Source of the DNA: Promethearchaeota archaeon
Lineage (GTDB): Archaea > Asgardarchaeota > Lokiarchaeia > Sigynarchaeales > SOKP01
DNA length: 6,648 bases
NCBI GenBank assembly: GCA_030620005.1
Contig: JAUXAJ010000282.1
Coordinates: 1-6,648, forward strand
Direction of reading: 5' to 3'
Numbering within the stretch: the stretch's first letter is position 1; each line of letters begins with the position of its first letter. A program made the position numbers and the translations under genes. The notes under the pieces were generated by a model. The model did not search any database and had not been told where the DNA came from. It was given only the letters and a program-made list of their open reading frames with translations. Below, one piece after another: positions 1-5,160 of the stretch.

Positions 1-238
1 CGTCTGGATGTATTCCGTAAAACTTCTGTTCCATTAAAGAAATAATAGTTTTTCTATCCTTCTCTATTTTAGATGGAGAACTTTCTGTTTTCGATGAAAG
101 ATTCTCTCTCTTTTCTAGGAGAAAGATTATAGCCTCTTCTAAAGTTACTCTTCTTCCTTGATTTTTCGCCAATTCTCCAACAATGCGATGAAGCCGTACA
201 GCGGTTTTTTTTGATACTTTAATTGTAGTACTTTCCAT
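1..238 (-). CDS. vapB: VapB-type ribbon-helix-helix antitoxin (3' end outside window)
   Basis: The first 79 codons of a minus-strand gene start with ATG at 238-236; the end lies beyond base 1. Residues 4-12 (TTIKVSKKT) look like the DNA-contacting beta strand, followed by a helix (AVRLHRIVGELA) and then GRRVTLEEAIIFLLE at 28-42. This is the usual layout of archaeal VapB antitoxins with a MetJ/Arc (RHH) fold. Residues 43-79 are charged and would form the toxin-binding tail. Such antitoxins dimerise on their own promoter and neutralise a PIN-domain RNase, normally encoded just downstream, which here would be off the left edge. The start is supported by a TATA box about 25 bases upstream, so the message is probably leaderless. 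An RHH regulator without a toxin cannot be ruled out. Confidence 0.75.
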   Translation of the reverse strand, partial: MESTTIKVSKKTAVRLHRIVGELAKNQGRRVTLEEAIIFLLEKRENLSSKTESSPSKIEKDRKTIISLMEQKFYGIHPD

Positions 239-661
239 ATATATATTATATATAATATAATATTTATACCATTTGTTAATATTAAATAATCATCTTTTTA
301 GGATTGGAAATGTTTTTAATATTCGTAAATATCTTAGTTTTTAATCTAATCTTTTTTTCAACATGCCAAAATTGATTTTTTGTTACTGTCTGACATATTT
401 TGTATAATTTAGAAGAGATAAATCATATTTTTATTACATTGATATTATTTTAGAAGATGGAAGATGGTATTGAAATTTACATGGTTTGTTAAATTTATAT
501 ATTTTGGTTTATTAAGAGATGATATATCGATTTACATGTCAGAAAGATCCAGAGAACTCATTAATTTAATGAACAATATTAGAAACCAAAATTGGAATTT
601 AAAAATTGAAAATAACGATTTTAGAAAATTAGATATTCATCCGAATAATTTTTTATTCTTA
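239..661. other. AT-rich stretch without a convincing gene
   Basis: Apart from the vapB promoter I see no gene, RNA or clear repeat here. A plus-strand open frame at 464-688 (74 codons, or 51 from an internal ATG at 536) has no Shine-Dalgarno, no well-placed TATA box and no recognisable motif. Its last codons run antisense into the histidine kinase relic. I treat it as chance or as debris. Confidence 0.5.
261..268 (-). promoter_or_regulatory. TATA box of the vapB gene
   Basis: Read on the minus strand this is TATAAATA, close to the archaeal box A consensus. Its centre is about 26 bases from the ATG at 238, which predicts a leaderless transcript. The bases between (239-260) are an almost pure A/T tract, so the exact box is uncertain. 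Confidence 0.5.
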
Positions 662-799
662 TTAACCTTTTCCGATGATATTCAATAATATCTTGCCTTC
701 GTATTTATCCACGATCTTTTTGACGAGAGACAAGCCCATTCCCATTCCTCGCCTGCTAAAATTTCTTTATAAATGTCATCACATTACATTTCTTCCATT
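662..799 (-). pseudogene. Remnant of a histidine kinase ATPase domain
   Basis: On the minus strand, the frame at 766-662 reads RNFSRRGMGMGLSLVKKI, then VDKYEGKI, then stops. GMGLSLVKKIVDKYEGKI is the G2 box and following helix of a HATPase_c domain (family pattern GxGLGLSLVKKIV..yGGKI). Immediately upstream in other frames are DDIYKEIF (about 763-782) and NGRNV (about 799-785), which fit the DNGxGI..dI..KIF stretch that precedes this box. Joining them needs at least two frameshifts, and there is an in-frame TAA at 769-767. No dimerisation, sensor or N-box sequence is visible. This is therefore a decayed C-terminal scrap of a sensor kinase, not a working gene. The G2 match is strong; the upstream pieces are weaker. 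Confidence 0.65.
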
Positions 800-970
800 A
801 GGAATTGAGTTTGGAAATAAAAGAGATATAAATATCTTACTTTTTCTATTCTATATAAATTAAGGTGTTAATCTCTCTTCGCTAGACTCTTGATTTTATA
901 CCCATTTATAGTTTTACCTCTTCTTATTAAAAGAGATTTAGAACATTCTTTTAGTATCGTTTAGTCCTAT

Positions 971-1408
971 CTATTTTTTTAAAATCGCCTTTAGAGGAAT
1001 GAAATTATTTTTTACTTTTTCTTCCTTGCAAGCTTTTTTAATTCCGGGATCAGTTGAGATGATTAATCCACCAAATTTCTTACCACAAGCTACGATATAA
1101 CTGTCAACAATAGATAATCCATATTTTTGGTATTTAATAACCATCTTTCCGGCTAAAATTGCAAAATTATCATCAATTTCAATAAATTTAAGGCTTTCTA
1201 ATGATTTTAATTGTAAAATTTTATGTTTCATAGTTGAAGAACCGTAGGTTCTTGAAAGTTTATAGAAGATTTCTGTTATAAGAATCTCAAATAAGAGTAA
1301 TTTACTCGTGTTATTCTTTATTTCTTGCCAATACTTTTTCCATTTTAATGATAGTTTCTCTTGGATTAATAGATCGATTGAATTTGTATCAAATATTAAT
1401 TTTCTCAA
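971..1408 (-). CDS. vapC: VapC-type PIN-domain ribonuclease toxin
   Basis: This 145-residue protein has the size and layout of VapC toxins, which are Mg-dependent endoribonucleases, typically cutting tRNA or rRNA. The acidic PIN residues are visible: D7 in LIFDTNSID, E46 in ITEIFYKLS, D102 in LSIVDSYIVACG and D120 in LIISTDPGI, so the catalytic site appears intact. The start is TTG at 1408-1406, chosen because a strong GGAGGG lies 9 bases upstream and the frame then opens with the canonical FDTN strand. It follows a 48-codon gene after a 17-base gap, in the usual antitoxin-toxin order, and should be co-transcribed with it. Regulation is probably by the antitoxin complex on the upstream promoter; target specificity cannot be read from the sequence. 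Confidence 0.85.
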   Translation of the reverse strand: MRKLIFDTNSIDLLIQEKLSLKWKKYWQEIKNNTSKLLLFEILITEIFYKLSRTYGSSTMKHKILQLKSLESLKFIEIDDNFAILAGKMVIKYQKYGLSIVDSYIVACGKKFGGLIISTDPGIKKACKEEKVKNNFIPLKAILKK

Positions 1409-1417
1409 TATACTTAA

Positions 1418-1423
1418 CCCTCC
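1418..1423 (-). promoter_or_regulatory. Shine-Dalgarno site of vapC
   Basis: Minus-strand GGAGGG sits 9 bases before the TTG start and just after the stop of the upstream small gene. It decides the non-ATG start. It contrasts with the first genes of operons in this window, which lack such a site. Confidence 0.7.
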
Positions 1424-1425
1424 GA

Positions 1426-1572
1426 TTAAGGATATGAGATTCTTTCGATCTCTATTTTACCATTTTTATTACACACTACTAAAACGCTATCCTTATTCCT
1501 TGAAACGATTAGACACTCTCCAGGGGCTATTTTTTCATAAATCGGTATTTCCTCATTATTTTCTTTAGTCAT
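1426..1572 (-). CDS. Putative 48-residue antitoxin partner of VapC
   Basis: A short minus-strand gene runs from ATG at 1572-1570 to TAA at 1428-1426. The product begins MTKENNEEIPIYEKIAPGEC and continues with alternating hydrophobic residues (CLIVSRNKDSVLVVCNKNGK), ending IEIERISYP. That pattern suggests a small beta-rich fold with two cysteines (20 and 34). I recognise neither RHH, AbrB nor Phd features. The role is inferred from position: it is the first gene of a two-gene unit, 17 bases before a PIN toxin whose Shine-Dalgarno directly follows its stop. The start has a TATA box about 30 bases upstream and almost no leader. It could instead be an unrelated small protein, but toxin genes of this kind seldom stand without a partner. 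Confidence 0.6.
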   Translation of the reverse strand: MTKENNEEIPIYEKIAPGECLIVSRNKDSVLVVCNKNGKIEIERISYP

Positions 1573-1598
1573 GTTATATCTCTCTTAAATTATTTTGG

Positions 1599-1606
1599 TT
1601 TTTAAA
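1599..1606 (-). promoter_or_regulatory. TATA box of the 48-residue gene and vapC
   Basis: Minus-strand TTTAAAAA, centred about 30 bases before the ATG at 1572, predicts transcription starting within a few bases of the start codon. The match is imperfect in an AT-rich background. Confidence 0.35.
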
Positions 1607-1677
1607 CTAATAATACAAGTCTGAATTTAAATTCTTTATTCTTTATTGTAAATTTTTCTTTTTTAATTTTTCACCAA

Positions 1678-1848
1678 TTAAAATCTTGGAAATGGTGCTC
1701 CTACATGCGACCATCGGTTTATAAAAATGGGACAACACCACGAGGATAACGCAAGGTTTTTCAAGAAAAAATTGATATCATCATCCCTACATGAAAAATC
1801 CTCAAGAATATCAGATTCTTCTAATTCTTTTAAAATAAAATCTGTCAA
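1678..1848 (-). pseudogene. Broken N-terminus of a GNAT-family acetyltransferase (toxin remnant)
   Basis: On the minus strand, starting 8 bases after the antitoxin-like gene, a frame reads LTDFILKELEESDILEDF, then SCRDDDINFFLKNLALSS, then loses sense and stops at 1678. The stretch FSCRDDDINFFLKNLA matches the N-terminal signature of many GNAT acetyltransferases (F.CgdedLn.FLk..A), including TacT-type toxins that acetylate charged tRNA. The only nearby ATG (1852-1850) lies in a different frame that stops after 14 codons, so a one-base change near ATGGATCTTGAC probably broke the start. The acetyl-CoA-binding core, normally over 100 further residues, is absent. A separate small protein starting at TTG 1848 is possible, but its C-terminal half (CCPIFINRWSHVGAPFPRF) resembles nothing I know. 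Confidence 0.5.
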
Positions 1849-1856
1849 GATCCATT

Positions 1857-2102
1857 CTATTCTTTTTGTATCTCTTCTAAACTAATTGTAAAATTGTCTT
1901 GTTTCAGTTTGTCATATAATCTATGAGCAGATTGAAAGAACTCTTTAGTTTTGGGATCTACTTCTGTATTTTTTAAGGATCTCTTAATTCTTTCAACTTC
2001 CTCACTAGTAAGGGTCAGATCTTGATCTAAATGAAAAAACAGGTTCTCAGTAAAGTTTTTCTTCTCTGCTTCTACTTCTTTCTTTTTATCAGTAGTGGTC
2101 AT
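1857..2102 (-). CDS. Antitoxin-like protein, probably partner of a lost GNAT toxin
   Basis: This 81-residue protein has a lysine/glutamate-rich start (MTTTDKKKEVEAEKK), then hydrophobic FTENLFFHLD, then LTLTSEEVERIKRSL (about 29-43) and a helical FFQSAHRLYDKLK (55-67). It ends TISLEEIQKE, a C-terminal pattern common in type II antitoxins. The middle loosely recalls DUF1778 antitoxins (LT.EE...I...L.N), which pair with GNAT toxins, but I cannot confirm membership and the RHH strand is not obvious. The broken GNAT-like frame begins 8 bases after its stop, in the usual antitoxin-toxin order. If the pairing is right, this is now an orphan antitoxin, which could persist as protection against related toxins or as a repressor. 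A TATA box about 34 bases upstream supports the ATG at 2102. Confidence 0.6.
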   Translation of the reverse strand: MTTTDKKKEVEAEKKNFTENLFFHLDQDLTLTSEEVERIKRSLKNTEVDPKTKEFFQSAHRLYDKLKQDNFTISLEEIQKE

Positions 2103-2132
2103 TATTATTACTATTATACCATTTCTACCTTA

Positions 2133-2140
2133 AATTTATA
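2133..2140 (-). promoter_or_regulatory. TATA box of the orphan antitoxin gene
   Basis: Minus-strand TATAAATT predicts transcription starting near 2111, leaving a leader of about 9 bases. A second AT motif (TATAATAG, 2118-2111) is too close to the start to act as its TATA box. Confidence 0.4.
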
Positions 2141-2192
2141 ACTATTTTTTAACTTTTTTTTATTAAATACGCTATTGCGTGATGTTTTGTAG

Positions 2193-2237
2193 ATATCATC
2201 GGAAAAAATTTTTTGCGAGCTCGTTTTCAGAAAATGA
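2193..2237 (+). pseudogene. Relic copy of the 5' end of the gene at 5587
   Basis: The plus-strand frame reads SSEKIFCELVFRK and then TGA at 2235-2237. The gene at 5587 begins MTSSEKILCELVFRE. Bases 2196-2230 and 5593-5627 agree at 33 of 35 positions, and the match extends one more codon with changes. Differences fall mostly at third codon positions (TTC/TTT for Phe, AGA/AGG for Arg), which points to former coding sequence. There is no ATG and the rest of the gene is missing. It lies in the 245-base gap before the ATPase-TOPRIM pair, so it may mark where a paralogue was cut when that module arrived; this last step is inference. Confidence 0.75.
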
Positions 2238-2263
2238 TTATGTTTGGAACTATTTTATTTAAA

Positions 2264-2274
2264 TTTTATATAAA
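2264..2274 (+). promoter_or_regulatory. Possible TATA box of the ATPase-TOPRIM operon
   Basis: TTTTATATAAA would direct initiation near 2295, giving a leader of about 50 bases before the ATG at 2347. The surroundings are very AT-rich, so this is only the best of several candidates. A weak purine run (GGGAAAT) lies just upstream of the ATG. Confidence 0.35.
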
Positions 2275-2346
2275 GATATATACACTAGATTAATTAATAT
2301 TATTAAGCAAGATTATATTTGATAAAAATTGGAATAGGGAAATATA

Positions 2347-3315
2347 ATGTTGATTCATAAGCTTTCAATTAAAGAATTTAGAGGTATAAGGTTTTGTAAA
2401 GATCCAATTGAATTGTCTCACCTTACTATTCTAATAGGTAGAAATAATTCAGGAAAATCAACGATTTTAGAAGCTTTATCGTTATTACCAAGCCCAAATA
2501 TAAATGATGGCATTACTGGAAGGTCAAAAATAGATTCACTGCTAAATCTTCGGCGATCTAAATTAGGAGGCTATAAACCTCTTCTATATCTTTATGCGGG
2601 TAGTTCAACAATTAATTATTATACTGAGAATCATATTTTACAGCTTCAAATAAACGAAGACAGCTATAAAACTAATGGATATGAGCATGATATTACTTCA
2701 AACCAAGGATTGGCTGAATTCTTCCATACTAAATCCGATCAGTTAGATAATTTAGTTTTATTCATACCTAATAATACATCTATTATTCAATTAATTGAAA
2801 GTAAAATGGACTCTTTAAAAGAATTAATAATGAAGAAAGGATATCATACTAAAATTGCTAAAATTCTTAATGAATGTGTGGATGATGAGTATAGTGATAT
2901 AGTATTTAATGGTACAATAAGAATAAGAAAAGTACTTCCCAATAATTTTGCGTATATACCATTGAGTGATCTTGGGTCTGGTGCAGAAAAAGTAGTAAAA
3001 ATTATGTCCTTAAATGAAATTATTAAACCAAAACTTTTATTAATTGATGATTTTGAAACAGGACTTCATCCCTCTTTAATAAAGATAGTTCTTCAATGGC
3101 TAAAGAAAAAAGAATGGCAAACCATAATTTCCACTCATAATATAGATGTGTTAAATAAATTAGTGGAGATAAATCCAAAAGATGCTACTGTGTTATTGTT
3201 AAAAAAATCAAATGATGATATTTTAAGTCATAAAGTCTTCACACTTGAAAAACTTGAGAATTATTTAAATGCAAATACAGATCCACGATTATTAGTAAAC
3301 GGGCTGGGATTATAG
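2347..3315 (+). CDS. OLD/AAA15-type ABC ATPase (defence-module candidate)
   Basis: This 322-residue ATPase belongs to the OLD/AAA15/AAA21 group related to SMC and Rad50 heads. The N-terminus LSIKEFRGIR is the typical opening strand. Walker A is GRNNSGKST at 31-39, a signature-like LGSGAEK lies at 209-215, Walker B is KLLLIDDFETGLHPSL at 229-244, and the H-loop is IISTHNIDVL with H264. The usual Walker B glutamate is D235, with E237 two residues on. Residues 50-200 form the short insert seen in this group, without a long coiled coil. No TOPRIM nuclease domain is fused, unlike classic OLD proteins, but the next gene encodes one 8 bases downstream, so the two probably act as an ATP-controlled complex. 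Gene architecture recalls OLD, Gabija and PARIS defences; assignment to any one of them is not shown. The cytoplasmic role is inferred. Confidence 0.85.
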   Translation: MLIHKLSIKEFRGIRFCKDPIELSHLTILIGRNNSGKSTILEALSLLPSPNINDGITGRSKIDSLLNLRRSKLGGYKPLLYLYAGSSTINYYTENHILQLQINEDSYKTNGYEHDITSNQGLAEFFHTKSDQLDNLVLFIPNNTSIIQLIESKMDSLKELIMKKGYHTKIAKILNECVDDEYSDIVFNGTIRIRKVLPNNFAYIPLSDLGSGAEKVVKIMSLNEIIKPKLLLIDDFETGLHPSLIKIVLQWLKKKEWQTIISTHNIDVLNKLVEINPKDATVLLLKKSNDDILSHKVFTLEKLENYLNANTDPRLLVNGLGL

Positions 3316-3318
3316 GAA
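3314..3318 (+). promoter_or_regulatory. Ribosome binding site of the TOPRIM gene
   Basis: AGGAA overlaps the stop codon of the ATPase gene and lies 5 bases before the ATG at 3324. It favours this start over the ATG two codons further in (3333) and supports a joint transcript. Confidence 0.5.
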
Positions 3319-3323
3319 ATTAA

Positions 3324-3974
3324 ATGATTACAATGAGATTAGTGGAAGAACTTAAAGGATTTGATGCCAACTTTTATATTATTACTGGAAATGGCACTCG
3401 TGAATCTGAAATTTTTGAAGAGTTATGTAAGAAATATGATGGTCTTAACAAAATCTTATGGTTCCCCAGAAAAGGGCTAAAAAAGAAAACTGGTCTAAGT
3501 GCACTTGATGTTGTAAAGGATATCCCTAGTGATTTTGGCATTAATCAAATAATTTACACAGTAGATGCTGATGCTATTGAAGGAGATCCCAAAATTAAAA
3601 TTCAAGCAAAATTACGGTCAATAGGAATTAATGTCAGTGAAATTAATCCAATCAAAAATGCTCTTTTTATAAGATGTAATTTTGGTAGTCATAATGATGT
3701 TGTGTTATATTGTATCATAACAGGTGTATCTACTTGTATCGAAGAGGAAATTGCGAAATTAATGAAAATTAAATTAGATATTATAATTGACTGTTCAGGA
3801 GAAAGAAATGCTAATTGGAGAAATAAGATTAAAAATGAAATCAATAAAAAATTGCGTGAAATAGACAAGAATCTCAGAATTAAAACCTTAGTAAGAGATG
3901 CTGGAATAAAGTACTTAGAAGAGTGTTTTCCAAATATATGTGCTGTCCTTAAAGTGATTGAGAAAGATTGTTAA
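3324..3974 (+). CDS. Stand-alone TOPRIM-like protein paired with the ATPase
   Basis: This 216-residue protein shows the main marks of a TOPRIM fold. YIITGNGTRESEIFEEL at 18-34 provides the glycine turn and conserved acidic residue (E27). IIYTVDADAIEG at 77-88 provides the metal-binding DxD (D81, D83). A later TCIEEEIAKL at 137-146 fits the acidic helix seen in DUF3226/DUF4435-like members. In known families such domains cut or nick nucleic acid with Mg, or act as effectors released from an ATPase partner. The C-terminal part is basic (RNANWRNKIKNEINKKL, about 161-177), possibly for nucleic acid contact. It starts 8 bases after the ATPase gene with its own AGGAA and should be co-expressed. The two-gene layout resembles AriA-AriB of PARIS, but sequence family is not established. 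It could be catalytically weak, since the first motif departs from the usual EGxxE. Confidence 0.7.
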   Translation: MITMRLVEELKGFDANFYIITGNGTRESEIFEELCKKYDGLNKILWFPRKGLKKKTGLSALDVVKDIPSDFGINQIIYTVDADAIEGDPKIKIQAKLRSIGINVSEINPIKNALFIRCNFGSHNDVVLYCIITGVSTCIEEEIAKLMKIKLDIIIDCSGERNANWRNKIKNEINKKLREIDKNLRIKTLVRDAGIKYLEECFPNICAVLKVIEKDC

Positions 3975-3979
3975 TATCT

Positions 3980-4013
3980 ACTTTCTTAGAAATAGACAAG
4001 AAAGTTTAGTTTT
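3980..4013 (+). terminator. Hairpin plus T-rich tract after the ATPase-TOPRIM operon
   Basis: ACTTTCTT at 3980-3987 pairs perfectly with AAGAAAGT at 3998-4005 around a 10-base loop, followed by TTTAGTTTT. It starts 6 bases after the TOPRIM stop codon. Archaea mainly use T tracts to terminate, so the tract may matter more than the stem. It separates the operon from the next gene, which has its own TATA box. Confidence 0.5.
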
Positions 4014-4018
4014 ATAAG
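4011..4018 (+). promoter_or_regulatory. TATA box of the DUF5678-like gene
   Basis: TTTATAAG is centred about 25 bases before the ATG at 4039, predicting a leaderless transcript. An AAGTGAT motif 5 bases before the ATG could serve as a Shine-Dalgarno only if transcription starts further upstream. Confidence 0.4.
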
Positions 4019-4038
4019 TTAATAAGAAGTGATATTCT

Positions 4039-4359
4039 ATGGGTGTGCTAAGTGAGATGGGAGTAGATGAAGAACATTTAACAGAGATTGCAAAAATTCA
4101 TAACGAGAGCTTTAAATGGTTCTATAATAACCTACAGAAAATTCAAGAATCATATACTGGTAAGTTTATCGCTATTTATAAGAAAAAGATTATTGAATCT
4201 GATAAGGATAAAGGTAGCTTATTTCAGAAATTAAGAGAGAAATATGACAACAAGAAAATCGAAGATATTTTCATGAATTATGTCAATCCAAAAGGATATT
4301 TTTTAATTTTATTTTTTTTGTATAATTTTATCGATATGTCGGCAATTTTGTTTTCCTGA
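4039..4359 (+). CDS. DUF5678-like small protein with an odd C-terminal tail
   Basis: This 106-residue protein matches the pattern of the archaeal/bacterial DUF5678 family: FYNNLQKIQESYTGKFIAIY (28-47), then KKKIIESDKD, a helix (LFQKLREKY) and finally IFMNYVNPKGYFLIL (77-91). DUF5678 genes often neighbour a small retropepsin-like protease gene; none is seen here and the function is unknown. Family members normally end at about the LIL strand. Here 15 more hydrophobic residues follow (FFLYNFIDMSAILFS), encoded by a T-rich tract. Losing one T from the T6 run at 4299-4304 would bring a TAA into frame right after GYF, so the tail may come from a recent slip or be a sequencing error. The TATA box upstream suggests its own promoter, separate from the ATPase operon. 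Confidence 0.65.
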   Translation: MGVLSEMGVDEEHLTEIAKIHNESFKWFYNNLQKIQESYTGKFIAIYKKKIIESDKDKGSLFQKLREKYDNKKIEDIFMNYVNPKGYFLILFFLYNFIDMSAILFS

Positions 4360-4414
4360 TATAAATTCGCTGTTCTGCGAGAGCTTGCATTTCTTCTATA
4401 GTTAATTTTTTTAC
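4328..4414 (-). pseudogene. Scrap of a treble-clef/zinc-finger repeat protein
   Basis: The minus-strand frame reads VKKLTIEEMQALAEQRIYIRK, with a further TKLPTYR before TAA at 4330-4328. Many prokaryotic zinc-finger proteins with HNH-like or DUF723/DUF4379-type repeats begin LTIEEMQeiAesRGGKCLSdeYiNskTKLkWrC. Here KLTIEEMQALAEQR is followed directly by IYIRKTKLP, so the GGKCLS part is deleted and the cysteines are gone. It lies antisense to the tail of the DUF5678-like gene and just downstream of the helicase fragment. The resemblance rests on about 25 residues and my memory of the family, so it is moderate evidence only. Confidence 0.4.
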
Positions 4415-4419
4415 CAAAA

Positions 4420-4998
4420 TTATAACAAATTATCTCTTTTTTTCTTACGAGAAGTTTTAAAATTGACGGTCGATCTTTTGTACACATGGGAATTTAATTC
4501 AGAAACGAACTGCGATAACCTGACCGTCATTGGACCGCGATAACTCCTCACGAGAGCCGGCGAGATCAAGTACAGCTGGTCTTTCGCTCGGGTTATTGCC
4601 ACATAAAACACCCTTCGTTCTTCCTCGAACTCTTCCGGGTTGCCAACAACCAAGCTGGAAGGAAACATGTCTTCCGCGAGCATGGGAACGAACACAACGC
4701 GCCACTCGAGTCCTTTTGCCCTGTGAATGGTGGAAAGTATCAACGGTTTCTCTTCGTCCTTAGGTCCGCCTGCAATTACTGTTTTCGATTGTATAGTGGA
4801 TAAATTTAGACTTAAGGTTTCTAAAAACCTGCGAATTGTGGTGTAATTCTTAGCGTAAGCGCTTATTTGCCTTAAATCGTCAATTCTATTTTGCCAATCT
4901 TCGTAGTGAGACTTCACGTGTTCTTCAATCAAATCAACCAATTTTAAAATGACCTCTGAAGGGTCGTCTTCGGAAGAGAAATCGGCGAGTTGCTTCAT
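4420..4998 (-). pseudogene. C-terminal fragment of a UvrD/PcrA/Rep-type SF1 DNA helicase
   Basis: This 192-residue frame carries the end of a superfamily 1A helicase: motif V LSTIHRAKGLEW at 88-100 and motif VI EERRVFYVAITRAKDQLYL at 126-144, with a helical piece of domain 2B before them. Full-length members are roughly 650-1000 residues; Walker A (motif I) and motifs Ia to IV are all missing, and an in-frame TGA lies 9 bases before the ATG at 4998. Sequence further upstream shows no helicase in any frame I checked. The region about 4500-4990 is clearly richer in GC than its surroundings, so it may be a fossil of transferred or older DNA. It cannot be an active helicase alone. A TATA-like box about 25 bases upstream leaves open that the fragment is still made. 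The last dozen residues (KTSRKKKRDNLL) look unlike the family and may be read-through. Confidence 0.85.
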
Positions 4999-5020
4999 GT
5001 GAGATCTTCATTATTCGACA

Positions 5021-5030
5021 TTATAAATTT
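5021..5030 (-). promoter_or_regulatory. TATA-like box before the helicase fragment
   Basis: Minus-strand AAATTTATAA is centred about 27 bases from the ATG at 4998, the spacing of a leaderless archaeal gene. It may be chance in AT-rich DNA. Confidence 0.25.
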
Positions 5031-5160
5031 ACTCCAAATTTGTCTTTTTATACTATTATATAATCAAATGCTTACTAATAAATCTATTTCGGATTTGATG
5101 ATCGAATAATTAGAAATATATTTTTTATCATTCAGTCGTAAGATTTTTGACAACATGAAA

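Noticed and set aside
464..688. 74-codon plus-strand ORF
   Set aside because: No motif, promoter or ribosome site; AT-rich composition; its end is antisense to the kinase relic.
675..863. 62-codon plus-strand ORF
   Set aside because: It is the antisense shadow of the histidine kinase relic.
918..935. Inverted repeat CTCTT/AAGAG as terminator of vapC
   Set aside because: Only 5 bp with an 8-base loop and no T tract on the minus-strand side.
1308..1568. 86-codon plus-strand ORF
   Set aside because: Antisense to vapC and its small partner gene, which have better start signals and recognisable content.
4278..4487. 69-codon minus-strand ORF
   Set aside because: It runs out of frame with both the zinc-finger scrap and the helicase fragment and has no family features.
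4499..4763. Two extra ORFs (minus 4499-4705 and plus 4530-4763)
   Set aside because: Both are other-frame shadows of the helicase fragment, whose motifs V and VI are unmistakable.
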